Notes: a model not told the origin generated them from the letters alone. A DNA stretch of 64,000 nt from Agrobacterium fabrum str. C58 (GCF_000092025.1 NC_003062.2:866001-930000); one strand, 5' to 3'; positions 9,273-16,941 are shown, counted from the stretch's first letter. A program made the numbers and translations.

Positions 9273-9917
9273 ATGAATTACGCTGAAAATCTCTGGCTTT
9301 TCTTCCTGCTCCTGTTCGGCATCATCATCCTGCCGGGCATGGACATGATGTTTGTGCTGGCAAGCGCGCTGACCGGCGGCAGGAAAACGGGGCTTTCTGC
9401 GGCAAGCGGCATGAGTGCTGGCGGCATGGTGCATTCTCTTTATGGAGCCGCCGGTGTCGGGTTGCTCGCCACCTGGCTGCCATCTCTGTTTCTGCCGCTT
9501 CTTGTCGGCGGGGCTGCCTGTATGGTCTGGATCGGCTTCGGCCTGATGCGCAGCGCCATCACCGTCAATGGCGATGAGGCGCAGGCAAGCACCTCTGCCA
9601 GAAAGGCATTCTGGAGGGCGGTGATTACCTGCCTTTCCAATCCCAAAGCCTATCTTTTCATGATGGCGGTCTATCCGCAATTCATCAAACCCGGCTTCGG
9701 GCCGATCTGGATGCAGGGGTTGGTGATGGGGGCAATGGTGGCCGTGACGCAGTTTGCCGTCTATGGAACCGTGGCCCTGACGGCCGACAGAAGCCGCGCC
9801 TGGCTTATCTCCTCGCCCGCTGCCACGATTTTCATCGGCCGCGCCGCAGGCTTTCTGCTGATTGCCGCCGCCCTCTTGACTTTTTGGGAGGCATTTTCCT
9901 GGAGCATGGGCGAATGA
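9273..9917 (+). CDS. LysE/RhtB-family amino acid exporter
   Basis: A 214-residue inner-membrane protein with about six hydrophobic segments. 'LLFGIIILPGMDMMFVLA' in TM1 is the LysE/RhtB signature (P-G-P-D/x-x-x-x in relatives), and 'LSNPKAYLFMMAVYPQF' is the second conserved stretch (N-P-K). Family members export amino acids or homoserine lactone-like compounds driven by proton antiport. It faces a WYL regulator across a palindromic operator, so expression is probably ligand-controlled. A different LysE/ArgO homologue lies at 48897; they are not recent duplicates. Confidence 0.85.
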   Translation: MNYAENLWLFFLLLFGIIILPGMDMMFVLASALTGGRKTGLSAASGMSAGGMVHSLYGAAGVGLLATWLPSLFLPLLVGGAACMVWIGFGLMRSAITVNGDEAQASTSARKAFWRAVITCLSNPKAYLFMMAVYPQFIKPGFGPIWMQGLVMGAMVAVTQFAVYGTVALTADRSRAWLISSPAATIFIGRAAGFLLIAAALLTFWEAFSWSMGE

Positions 9918-10117
9918 TTGAGGATGTCGCGCAATTTCAGCCAGCCGTCAGATACGTGCCATAAAGCCAATCCCGGCCCCGCACCGGAGCCTCGTCTAGA
10001 CTTCTGTTTTCACGGCGGAATTCACCGCAATGTGACTTCTTTTCGCCATCCGGAAAGGGCATCCTCGCCCGGTTCGATAAAGCGCCGGTGTCCATGCCGG
10101 AATCAAGGAGAGTGTGC

Positions 10118-10552
10118 ATGAAACTGAAAACCATCACGGCGGCCATGCTGTTCGGCTGTCTTTGCGCCGGAGCTGTTTATGCTGCCGGCGAAGTCGAAAA
10201 ACGTGAAGGCATGATGAAGCAGATCGGCGGCTCCATGGGTGCGCTTGCCGCCATCTCCAAGGGCGAAAAGCCCTTTGACGCTGCCGCCGTCAAGGCTGCC
10301 GTGACGACCATCAGCACCAATGCCAAGGCTTTCCCCGACCAGTTCCCCGTCGGCTCAGAGACAGGCAGCGCGGCTGCTCCCGCCATCTGGGAAAACTTCG
10401 ACGACTTCAAGGCCAAGGCCGCGAAGCTCGGAACGGATGCCGACGCGGTTCTCGCCAATCTCCCCACCGATCAGGCCGGCGTCGCCACCGCCATGAAGAC
10501 GCTCGGCGCCGATTGCGGCACCTGCCACCAGACCTATCGTCTGAAAAAATAA
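10118..10552 (+). CDS. Cytochrome c' / c556-type, exported
   Basis: A 144-residue periplasmic monoheme cytochrome. A signal peptide of about 22 residues ('AAMLFGCLCAGAVYAAG') precedes a four-helix-bundle-type sequence whose only heme motif, C-G-T-C-H, stands at the very C-terminus, the layout of class II cytochromes c. 'REGMMKQIGGSMGAL' is the typical first helix. AAGGAG is placed ahead of the ATG at 10118; the ten-residue upstream extension in frame has no function I can see. A terminator follows at 10565, so it is probably transcribed apart from the diheme cytochrome next door, though an electron-transfer link is possible. Confidence 0.88.
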   Translation: MKLKTITAAMLFGCLCAGAVYAAGEVEKREGMMKQIGGSMGALAAISKGEKPFDAAAVKAAVTTISTNAKAFPDQFPVGSETGSAAAPAIWENFDDFKAKAAKLGTDADAVLANLPTDQAGVATAMKTLGADCGTCHQTYRLKK

Positions 10553-10564
10553 TCGAAGCCTCTG

Positions 10565-10591
10565 AAAACGCCGCCCATCGGCGGCGTTTTT
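10565..10591 (+). terminator. Intrinsic terminator after cytochrome gene
   Basis: Stem AAAACGCCGCC / GGCGGCGTTTT with a CATC loop ending in five T's, 12 bases beyond the stop codon. Confidence 0.85.
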
Positions 10592-10639
10592 CGGCACGAA
10601 AGGCATCTGACCGGGTCAGGTGAGAATGGGGAGAGGGGT

Positions 10640-11560
10640 ATGTCCTCCATCTGGACGAAGCTTGTTGGCGGGGCAGTGGTTGCGGCCATTGCGGGCTACG
10701 GAATTTTTGCCTGGGTTACCGCACCAGAACGTCAGGCGCCGAGCCATTGGGTGAGCCTCGGTGAGCCGGATCTCGCCAATGGCGAAACCCTGTTCTGGGC
10801 CGGCGGCTGCGCAAGCTGTCACGCCGCACCCGATGCCAAGGGCGAGGGGCTGCTGACGCTTTCCGGCGGGCAGGCGCTGAAAAGCCCTTTCGGCACCTTT
10901 CACGTTCCCAATATTTCCTCTGATCCGCAGCACGGCATCGGCGGCTGGACGCTGGCGGAATTCGGCGATGCGATGACGCGCGGCGTCGCCAAGAACGGCG
11001 AACATCTTTACCCGTCCTTTCCCTATGCTTCCTATGCCCGCATGACGCAGAAGGACATCAACGATCTCTTCGGTTATCTGAAGGTCCTGCCCGCCAGCCA
11101 GAATGATGCGCCGGATCACGAGCTGCCTTTCCCCTTCAACCTGCGCATGGCGCTGGGCGGCTGGAAATTCCTTTATTTCGATCCCGCCGCACCGCCACGC
11201 GTCGAACTCGCCAATGCCAATGCCGAATTGCTGCGCGGCCAATATCTGGTGGAAGGGCCGGGCCATTGCGGCGAATGCCATACGCCCCGCGACGCGCTCG
11301 GTGGTTTCCTTGCCGATAAATGGCTGGCCGGTGGCCCCAACCCGGAAGGCGAGGGCCGTATTCCCGACATCACCCCCGGTTCGCAAAGCATCGGAAGCTG
11401 GGCCGAAGCCGATATTGCCAGCTATCTCGAAACCGGCTTCACGCCGGAATTTGACAGCGTCGGCGGCTCCATGGTCAAGGTGCAGCAGAACATGGCGCAT
11501 CTGACCACCGAAGACCGTGATGCGATCGCCGCCTATCTCAAGGCCATTCCGGCACGATAG
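10640..11560 (+). CDS. Membrane-anchored diheme cytochrome c
   Basis: A 306-residue protein with an N-terminal membrane anchor (residues 8-25) and two cytochrome c domains facing the periplasm. Heme motifs are C-A-S-C-H (about residue 58) and C-G-E-C-H (about residue 214). The repeated 'PFGTFHVPNISSD' and 'IPDITPG' segments are typical of the cytochrome subunits that accept electrons from PQQ or flavin dehydrogenases. No dehydrogenase gene adjoins it, so its donor must be encoded elsewhere. Stop lies 70 bases before the cobalamin riboswitch. Confidence 0.88.
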   Translation: MSSIWTKLVGGAVVAAIAGYGIFAWVTAPERQAPSHWVSLGEPDLANGETLFWAGGCASCHAAPDAKGEGLLTLSGGQALKSPFGTFHVPNISSDPQHGIGGWTLAEFGDAMTRGVAKNGEHLYPSFPYASYARMTQKDINDLFGYLKVLPASQNDAPDHELPFPFNLRMALGGWKFLYFDPAAPPRVELANANAELLRGQYLVEGPGHCGECHTPRDALGGFLADKWLAGGPNPEGEGRIPDITPGSQSIGSWAEADIASYLETGFTPEFDSVGGSMVKVQQNMAHLTTEDRDAIAAYLKAIPAR

Positions 11561-11631
11561 CCCTCAGCCGAGGCAAGGCACGCGGGTCGAAAGCAGGCCT
11601 GCCATTGACTCCTGCATCTGCCCGACGGATA

Positions 11632-11842
11632 ACATGTCCGTGATGGTTCCTTCCGGGCGTTCCGGAAGGTGAAAAGGGAACACGATAGGGACAAATCCTC
11701 ATTCGTGGCTGCCCCCGCAACTGTGAGCGGAGAGCCTGAAACGAAATGCCACTGGCAAGCCATCTCGCCTCCATCAAGGGGGAAGGCAATGCCGGGAAGG
11801 TGTTTCAGGTTTTGACCCGTAAGCCAGGAGACCTGCCATCAC
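11632..11842 (+). ncRNA. Cobalamin (adenosylcobalamin-class) riboswitch
   Basis: Conserved pieces appear in the right order: GGTTCCTTCCGGG near 11645, AAAAGGGAACACGATAGGG near 11672, GGCTGCCCCCGCAACTGTGA (the CCGCAACTGT core) near 11707, GCCACTGG, GGGAAGG, and the B12 box GCCAGGAGACCTGCC at 11823-11837. It lies upstream of cbtB-cbtA, the usual genomic partner. Boundaries are approximate. When B12 is plentiful it should switch the cobalt-uptake genes off. Confidence 0.95.
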
Positions 11843-11984
11843 GGAAATATCCATGCCGGCGGGGTGTCCGGAAGAGCGGAATTTCAGGGTGGCGCAATCA
11901 TGCCTCCCTGTATCAGTCTCGTATCCCCGTGGTGAAGTATATCGTATGCGGTCCTGCGGTGTTTGCCGTTCGGCCGCGTCTAAA

Positions 11985-12010
11985 GGCGCGGGGTCGCGCC
12001 GGGAGAGGGG
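11985..12010 (+). promoter_or_regulatory. Putative riboswitch expression platform at cbtB ribosome binding site
   Basis: A short stem GGCGCG-GGGT-CGCGCC (11985-12000) is directly followed by the ribosome binding site GGGAGAGGGG and the cbtB ATG. This placement suits a translation-blocking platform for the upstream aptamer. The alternative pairing is not demonstrated here. Confidence 0.4.
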
Positions 12011-12015
12011 TCACC

Positions 12016-12198
12016 ATGTCCACCAACCTGAATACGGCCAATTCAGCCGTTTCCGTAAAAACAGCCAGCGTCGCGCAGTCGCTGACAGCGATCGTGCTTG
12101 GCCTGTTCGTCGTCGGTTTTGTCGGCTTTTCCCATGTGGAAGCCGTTCACAATGCCGCGCATGATACGCGCCATGCCAATGCCTTCCCCTGCCATTGA
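12016..12198 (+). CDS. cbtB: Cobalt transporter subunit CbtB
   Basis: A 60-residue protein with one transmembrane helix ('LTAIVLGLFVVGFVGFSHV') and a C-terminal histidine cluster, H-V-E-A-V-H-N-A-A-H-D-T-R-H, ending in P-C-H. This is the CbtB layout: a small partner of CbtA whose histidines are thought to bind Co2+. Start at 12016 follows GGGAGAGGGG; the frame is open further upstream only because it runs through the riboswitch. Translated 11 bases before cbtA under B12 control. Confidence 0.92.
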   Translation: MSTNLNTANSAVSVKTASVAQSLTAIVLGLFVVGFVGFSHVEAVHNAAHDTRHANAFPCH

Positions 12199-12209
12199 GG
12201 GGAAACGGC

Positions 12210-12920
12210 ATGTCATTTTTTCGCAATATCGTCTTCACCGCCATTCTCGTCGGCATTCTCGGCGGTTTCGCCGTGTCTGCCATGCAGGCTTTTGGCACCA
12301 CGCCGCTTATCCTGCAGGCGGAAACCTTTGAAAGCGCCGGCGAAGCGCCCCACAGCCATGATGCACCGGCACCCGGTGCTGCCGTTCCCGCCCATGAGCA
12401 CAATGACGAGGCCTGGGCTCCGGCCGATGGTTTCGAGCGCACGGCCTATACCGTCGCCGCCAATGTGCTGACCGCCATCGGCTACGCGCTGGTGCTGACG
12501 GGCCTCATTTCGCTGCGTGGCACCAATACCGGCTGGCGTGAGGGGCTTCTCTGGGGCGTCGCCGGCTTTGCCGCCGTTATGCTCGCCCCGATGATCGGCC
12601 TGCCGCCGGAACTGCCGGGAAGCCCGGCCGCCGCACTTGAGGCGCGGCAGATCTGGTGGCTCGCGACCGTCGCCGCAACCGCAGGCGGCATTGCGTTGAT
12701 CGCCTTCCGCCGCGAACCTTGGGCGGTGCTTTTGGCGCTGGTGTTGATCGTCGCGCCGCATGTGATCGGCGCACCCCTGCCGCCGGAAGGCGAACACGCG
12801 CTGGCACCGTTGCCGCTGGAGCGTCAGTTCATCGTCGCCGCCACCATCACCAGCTTCGTCTTCTGGGCGCTAATCGGCACGTTGAGCGCGTTTTTCCTGA
12901 AGCGTTTCCAGCAGGCATAA
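12210..12920 (+). CDS. cbtA: Cobalt transporter subunit CbtA
   Basis: A 236-residue inner-membrane protein with about five to six helices and a periplasm-facing histidine/acid loop near residues 50-70 ('HSHDAPAPGAAVPAHEHND'). 'MIGLPPELPGS' and 'PHVIGAPLPPEGEHALAPLP' are CbtA-typical. With CbtB it forms a predicted B12-regulated cobalt importer feeding cobalamin synthesis. Start 12210 (M-S-F-F-R-N) has GGGGAAACGG upstream; an upstream in-frame codon overlapping cbtB is less likely. Confidence 0.92.
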   Translation: MSFFRNIVFTAILVGILGGFAVSAMQAFGTTPLILQAETFESAGEAPHSHDAPAPGAAVPAHEHNDEAWAPADGFERTAYTVAANVLTAIGYALVLTGLISLRGTNTGWREGLLWGVAGFAAVMLAPMIGLPPELPGSPAAALEARQIWWLATVAATAGGIALIAFRREPWAVLLALVLIVAPHVIGAPLPPEGEHALAPLPLERQFIVAATITSFVFWALIGTLSAFFLKRFQQA

Positions 12921-12924
12921 GCCC

Positions 12925-13239
12925 ATGCAGGACGCAGCGGAGTGGAGTGAGGAACTCGATGCGCTGCGTTTTGCCGTTCCCGGTCACGGTGCGCCTTGCG
13001 CCGTGCACCGCCTTGCCTTCAAGGCAGTTCTTGGGGCAACCCCGGAGCGCGAGGCGGCTCTCGCCTGTTTTCATGAACACGAAGCTGCTTTTATCGCTGC
13101 GGCGCTCAGCAAGATAAAGCGCGCAAATTTGCCCGCCGGCCGCAGCCTGCATCTAAACAGCCGCGATATTCGCCGTGCGATTTCAGGTGAGGGTGAGGAG
13201 CCTGCTGCGCGTGTCTGCCGGTTGCTGGATCGGGGGTAA
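12925..13239 (+). CDS. Small conserved protein in the cbt operon
   Basis: A 104-residue soluble protein starting four bases after cbtA, so almost certainly co-transcribed with it under the B12 riboswitch. I do not recognise it firmly. The pattern 'ELDALRFAVPGHGAPCAVHR' followed by 'ACFHEHEAAFIAAALSKIKR' is faintly like DUF1488-type proteins. The two His-rich positions and a Cys are conserved-looking but do not make a known metal motif. A role in cobalt handling is guilt by association only. Confidence 0.7.
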   Translation: MQDAAEWSEELDALRFAVPGHGAPCAVHRLAFKAVLGATPEREAALACFHEHEAAFIAAALSKIKRANLPAGRSLHLNSRDIRRAISGEGEEPAARVCRLLDRG

Positions 13240-13276
13240 TGAGTGAGAGTGCAAAGACGTCCGTATTTTGCACTAC

Positions 13277-13305
13277 CTCATTCCTGTGACAAGCACAGGA
13301 ATGAG
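13277..13305. repeat. Family B hairpin, solo half-element
   Basis: Perfect 12-bp stem CTCATTCCTGTG / CACAGGAATGAG with a five-base loop, identical to the ends of the longer repeats at 25914 and 49691. It sits between the convergent cbt operon and the PfpI gene, where it can act as a transcript end. Confidence 0.8.
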
Positions 13306-13343
13306 GGTGTTGGGCTTAGCGGCCGACAATATTCGCGTACGCC

Positions 13344-13910
13344 TCAGCGATGCTCAGCCGCAAAAATCTGAAGTTCCGCCTCGGCTTCCGGACCAAAGAG
13401 GCCGAGGCTTTTCAGAATTTCCACCGCGAAACTGACCGGCGCGCTGCCGGCCGCAGTGACGACGCCGCCATCGCTGACCGCCCTCGGCTGATCGCGATAA
13501 TGAGCCTCACCGCGATAGGCCGGATACGCCTTGTGCGATGCCAGCGCATTGCCGGTATGGGCGACATCGTTGAGCACACCCGTGCCGCCGAGCGCGCTTG
13601 CCGCCGCGCAGATGCCGGCGACCAGCCGGTCCCTGTCGCGAAACCGCTTGACCAGCCCGCCAAGATCGGCAGCCGTTCCCTTTTCCCAGCTGAGACCGCC
13701 GGGAATGACGAGCGCATCGATGTCAACGGGATCGAGCGCGTCATAGGATGTGTCCGGCGTCACCTTCAGCCCGCCCATCGAGGTCACGGGCATGCCATCA
13801 GGCGTGGCGTGCACGATCTCGACACCGAGATAGCTGCGCGCTGCCGCCGCAAGCAGCGCCGGTTCCCAGTCCGCAAAATCCTGCGCGAGCGCAATGGCGA
13901 TCCGTGTCAT
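13344..13910 (-). CDS. DJ-1/PfpI family protein (type 1 glutamine amidotransferase-like)
   Basis: A 188-residue DJ-1/PfpI-fold protein. The nucleophile-elbow cysteine is in 'LVAGICAAASALGGTG' (about residue 100), preceded by 'VDALVIPGGLSWEKG', the usual strand-loop. Family members include glyoxalase III, deglycase-like, chaperone and protease activities; the sequence does not decide among them. It stands 21 bases downstream of an acetyltransferase gene on the same strand, so the two are probably one transcript. Confidence 0.85.
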   Translation of the reverse strand: MTRIAIALAQDFADWEPALLAAAARSYLGVEIVHATPDGMPVTSMGGLKVTPDTSYDALDPVDIDALVIPGGLSWEKGTAADLGGLVKRFRDRDRLVAGICAAASALGGTGVLNDVAHTGNALASHKAYPAYRGEAHYRDQPRAVSDGGVVTAAGSAPVSFAVEILKSLGLFGPEAEAELQIFAAEHR

Positions 13911-13931
13911 GGCCGTCTCCGTGGGTTTTAA

Positions 13932-14420
13932 TCAGGCGATGGACTGCATGTAGCGCATGCCGGTGACCGGCCGCGGCGCGAAATCCATGTTTTCGTAGAA
14001 ACGATGCGCCGCCACATTGCCGGTCGTGGCGCTGACGGAAAGATAGTCACAACCAAGGCGCTTGGCGATATCCCGCGCACGGGACACCAGATGCTGGCCG
14101 GTGCCATGGCCGCGATGACCGTCACGCACGAAGAGATGATGCAGCTCCAGGCCGCGCCGGCCTTCCTGCGCCCTGTAGAGCGGCAAAAGCAGGGCGTAAC
14201 CGATCAGCGCGTCATCGGCTTCGGCCACCAGCCCATGCACCCAGGGGAGCGGGCCGAACAGGTCGCGCTCCAGCTTGGCCGGCGTGATGGCCGCCGCATC
14301 GCCGTGGTAGGAGGCAAGCAGGGTGATCATCTCGTTGAGCTCGGGCAGATCGGTCTTGCGCGCGCCGCGGATGATGACGACGGGGGGTCTTTCCAGTGTA
14401 AGGGAGCTATCTTCGGTCAT
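13932..14420 (-). CDS. GNAT family N-acetyltransferase
   Basis: A 162-residue GNAT protein. 'IRGARKTDLPELNEMITLLA' starts the fold, and 'VRDGHRGHGTGQHLVSRARDIA' is the acetyl-CoA loop, followed by 'VSATTGNVAAHRFYENMDF', the typical C-terminal motif with Tyr as a likely general acid. Substrate unknown (small amine or peptide). It precedes the PfpI gene, with 21 bases between. A terminator-like hairpin at 14463 separates it from the MerR gene upstream. Confidence 0.85.
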   Translation of the reverse strand: MTEDSSLTLERPPVVIIRGARKTDLPELNEMITLLASYHGDAAAITPAKLERDLFGPLPWVHGLVAEADDALIGYALLLPLYRAQEGRRGLELHHLFVRDGHRGHGTGQHLVSRARDIAKRLGCDYLSVSATTGNVAAHRFYENMDFAPRPVTGMRYMQSIA

Positions 14421-14462
14421 TTTTTCGGTCCTTTGGTCTTATCGGTGCCGTCAGGACGTTTG

Positions 14463-14496
14463 AAAACAACAAAGCCGCCTGACGGCGGCTTGTTGA
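14463..14496 (-). terminator. Terminator after the MerR gene
   Basis: Read leftward: stem CAACAAGCCGCC / GGCGGCTTTGTTG (one bulged base) with loop GTCA, then a T-rich stretch. It lies between the MerR stop (14625) and the acetyltransferase start. Confidence 0.65.
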
Positions 14497-14624
14497 CAAT
14501 ATGATCTGTCGAGCCGCCCTTAAAGGAAGGCCCAAAAATACGAGCAGGAGATGGGTGCGCGTTCGTTGATCATGGGGAATGCAATGCGCCCGAATCCATA
14601 TTCTGTCAAGCCCGCTTTAGCGGT

Positions 14625-15038
14625 TCAATGCTCGCCCTCGCACATACCGTGGTTGGAAAGCGCGCGGATGACGTAACAATCCTCGATCGAATGGCCGTGG
14701 CAATGGGAGACGATGCGTTCCAGCTCGTGTTCCAGCTTCTTCAGGCTGGCAATCTTTTCGCGCACATGGGCAAGATGCTCGGCGGCGATGCGGTCGGCAC
14801 CTTCGCAAGGCATCTGCCGGTGCTGGCTGAGCGCAAGCAGCTCGCGGATGGCCTCGATATTCAGGCCGAGATCGCGCGCATGGCGGATGAAGGCCAGCCT
14901 TTCGAGGTCGGATTTTTCGTAACGGCGCTGGTTGCCGTCCGAACGGTCCGCCTCGCGGATGAGGCCCATCTGCTCGTAATAGCGGATCGTCGGCACCTTC
15001 ACGCCGGTGCGTTTCGACAGTTCACCGATGGACAGCAT
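14625..15038 (-). CDS. MerR-family metal sensor, ZntR/CadR/PbrR type
   Basis: A 137-residue MerR regulator. DNA-binding helices ('SIGELSKRTGVKVPTIRYYE') are followed by 'GNQRRYEKSDLERLAFIRHA' and a dimer helix. Cys78 (P-C-E-G, before the dimer helix), Cys113 and Cys121 in the C-terminal loop, and nearby His115/His117 match Zn/Cd/Pb sensors rather than the copper type (compare 62222). Start at 15038 is chosen because it has GGAG six bases upstream; an ATG at 15050 lies within a dyad and has poor spacing. No Zn/Cd pump adjoins it, so its target must be elsewhere, possibly also dmeF. Confidence 0.85.
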   Translation of the reverse strand: MLSIGELSKRTGVKVPTIRYYEQMGLIREADRSDGNQRRYEKSDLERLAFIRHARDLGLNIEAIRELLALSQHRQMPCEGADRIAAEHLAHVREKIASLKKLEHELERIVSHCHGHSIEDCYVIRALSNHGMCEGEH

Positions 15039-15046
15039 GGCTTTCT

Positions 15047-15073
15047 CCATATCTCCAGTCTCTAGAGATATGG
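15047..15073. promoter_or_regulatory. 9-9-9 dyad upstream of the MerR gene
   Basis: Perfect inverted repeat CCATATCTC ... GAGATATGG with a nine-base centre, ending nine bases before the chosen MerR start. Likely autoregulatory operator. Confidence 0.55.
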
Positions 15074-15098
15074 CTTTTTCACGACCGATTCAATGGCC

Positions 15099-15446
15099 TC
15101 AAGCGGCATCGTTGACGCCAAGCGCCTGGGCCAGTGCCTTCAGAACCTGCGATTCGAGGCTTGCCATATCCGGCTGGGCGGAAGCGACCACGTCAGCATT
15201 GGCGCCAGTGGAGGCGGAAGCGCTGCTGTTCATGTCCCAGAGAGCAGCGGCCAGGCTGGCGGAGGCACCGGCCAGCGGAGCGACGGCTGTGGCGACATTG
15301 CCTGCCACCGAAATGGCGCGATGGGCCGCCCGCGTCAGCTCCTGCAAAGCCTCGGTGGTGGACTGGCTCTCCCGGCTGTGCGCAGGCGCGATGCCGCGGA
15401 CCGGAGAGGCGAAATTGATGCTGCTGGTTGCTGCGATAGTCGTCAT
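15099..15446 (-). CDS. Ala/Ser-rich small protein, unknown
   Basis: A 115-residue soluble, low-complexity Ala/Ser-rich protein (Ala is the commonest residue) with no signal peptide or metal motif and no family I recognise. AGGGG lies eight bases before the ATG, and codon use is like that of the neighbours, which favours a real gene. It is upstream of the MerR gene in the same direction with 60 bases between, so both may share a transcript, and it is divergent from dmeR. Confidence 0.6.
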   Translation of the reverse strand: MTTIAATSSINFASPVRGIAPAHSRESQSTTEALQELTRAAHRAISVAGNVATAVAPLAGASASLAAALWDMNSSASASTGANADVVASAQPDMASLESQVLKALAQALGVNDAA

Positions 15447-15540
15447 GACTGTGAATCCCCTAGTTCTGATGGAGCATTTTTAAGGTCCGAAACATTCGCG
15501 AGGATTGCGTCATGCACGCCTTGTGCAAAAAATAACTGCA

Positions 15541-15566
15541 ATATAGTATACCCCCCTATAGTATAT
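15541..15566. promoter_or_regulatory. DmeR operator: AT repeats flanking a C6 tract
   Basis: Two 9-bp copies of TATAGTATA (15542-15550, 15557-15565) flank CCCCCC, just ahead of dmeR. RcnR/FrmR-type repressors are known to bind G/C tracts flanked by AT-rich repeats, and this resembles sites described for rhizobial DmeR. The position fits repression of dmeRF. Confidence 0.8.
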
Positions 15567-15575
15567 GAGGTGCAC

Positions 15576-15848
15576 ATGTCCCACACGATCCGCAACAAGG
15601 ACAAGCTGCTGACCCGCATCCGCCGCCTGAAAGGGCAGATGGAGGCGGTGGAACGCGCATTGGACGATGCCAAGCCCTGCGGCGAGGTGCTGCAATTGCT
15701 CGCCTCCGTGCGCGGCGCGCTTTCAGGCCTGACGGGGGAGGTGATGCAGGAGCATCTGCACGAACACGTGGTCCATGCCGAAAATGAAGACGAGCGGGCG
15801 CGGGCGGCAGAAGAGCTGGCCCAGGTGCTGAAGACCTACATCCGGTAG
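15576..15848 (+). CDS. dmeR: Ni/Co-responsive repressor DmeR (RcnR/CsoR family)
   Basis: A 90-residue all-helical repressor. 'MSHTIRNKDKLLTRIRRLKG' is very close to the E. coli RcnR N-terminus, whose N-terminal amine and His3 help bind Ni/Co; a conserved Cys follows in 'AKPCGEVLQLLASVRGAL' and His in 'QEHLHEHVVH'. It blocks its own operator (15541-15566) until nickel or cobalt binds. The start at 15576 is fixed by this homology. It leads the efflux gene dmeF, 78 bases downstream. Confidence 0.92.
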   Translation: MSHTIRNKDKLLTRIRRLKGQMEAVERALDDAKPCGEVLQLLASVRGALSGLTGEVMQEHLHEHVVHAENEDERARAAEELAQVLKTYIR

Positions 15849-15926
15849 GTCAATGCAGGCCAGCAGAATGGAAAGAAGCCCGCAGAGTTGAGAAGGGCCG
15901 GTAAATTCGAGAGAGGATTGAGCGAC

Positions 15927-16934
15927 ATGACGACGACTTCCGAACCTTTCGCCGCGGCGGAGCATCACCATATTTATCTCGGCCAGAATCATGAGCGCAA
16001 TGAAAGGCGTGTCTGGATGGTCATTGCATTGACCACCGTCATGATGGTGGCAGAGATCGTCGCCGGCCACTGGTTCGGCTCCATGGCGCTGACGGCTGAC
16101 GGATGGCACATGTCCACCCATGCGGGCGCGATGCTGATTTCGGCGCTCGCCTATCTCTATGCAAGGCGCGAGGCGCGCAATCCCCGCTTCAGCTTCGGCA
16201 CCGGCAAGTTCGGTGATCTCGCCGGTTTTGCCAGTGCCGTCGTGCTTGCCGTGGTGGCGCTGCTCATTGCGGTAGAAAGTGGCTTGCGCCTCGTCAGCCC
16301 CGTCCAGATCGATTTCAACCAGGCTATTCTCGTTGCAGTCATCGGCCTTGTCGTCAATCTCGTCAGCGCCGTGCTGCTGAAGGATGACCATCACCACGAC
16401 CGTGGCCACGGCCACGGCCATGGTCACGCTTCGCATGCCCATCACGGCCACGGCAGCCATGCCCACCACGATCACGGTTCGCATGCACAGCACGGCGCAA
16501 AGGGCGGGCGGGACAATAATCTGCGCGCCGCCTATCTGCATGTGCTGGCGGATGCGCTGACCTCGGTCCTTGCCATCGTCGCGTTGCTGCTCGGCAAGTG
16601 GAACGGCTGGAACTTTCTCGACCCGTTGATGGGCATCGTCGGCGGTCTGGTCATCGCCCGCTGGTCATGGGGGCTCATTCGCTCCACGGCAACGACGCTG
16701 GTCGATGCGGTGCCGCTGACGGACGACCTGCCGCAGGAAATCCGTGATACGGTGGAAACGGAAGAAGATCGCATCACCGATCTGCATGTCTGGCAGGTTG
16801 GCCCCGGCCACCATGCGGCCATCGTCGCGATCCATTCGCAGGCGCCGAAAGCGCCGGCCTTTTATAAACAGAAACTTGCCGCCATACATGAACTGTCGCA
16901 TGTGACAGTGGAAGTCAGCCCGGCAAGTGCCTAA
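15927..16934 (+). CDS. dmeF: Co/Ni cation diffusion facilitator DmeF
   Basis: A 335-residue inner-membrane CDF antiporter that exports Co2+ and Ni2+. Six helices are visible. Metal site residues appear in 'ALTADGWHMSTHAGAML' (H-x-x-x-H, the DmeF variant of the usual site) and 'AYLHVLADALTSVLAI' (H-x-x-x-D). Between TM4 and TM5 is a long histidine loop (about residues 155-190) with more than 15 His. A cytoplasmic C-terminal domain follows. The start at 15927 has GAGAGGA before it. Regulated with dmeR. Confidence 0.95.
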   Translation: MTTTSEPFAAAEHHHIYLGQNHERNERRVWMVIALTTVMMVAEIVAGHWFGSMALTADGWHMSTHAGAMLISALAYLYARREARNPRFSFGTGKFGDLAGFASAVVLAVVALLIAVESGLRLVSPVQIDFNQAILVAVIGLVVNLVSAVLLKDDHHHDRGHGHGHGHASHAHHGHGSHAHHDHGSHAQHGAKGGRDNNLRAAYLHVLADALTSVLAIVALLLGKWNGWNFLDPLMGIVGGLVIARWSWGLIRSTATTLVDAVPLTDDLPQEIRDTVETEEDRITDLHVWQVGPGHHAAIVAIHSQAPKAPAFYKQKLAAIHELSHVTVEVSPASA

Positions 16935-16941
16935 TGGGACT

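Noticed and set aside
11746..12015. Upstream extension of the cbtB frame
   Set aside because: It overlaps the riboswitch and its leader; cbtB homology and the ribosome binding site begin at 12016.
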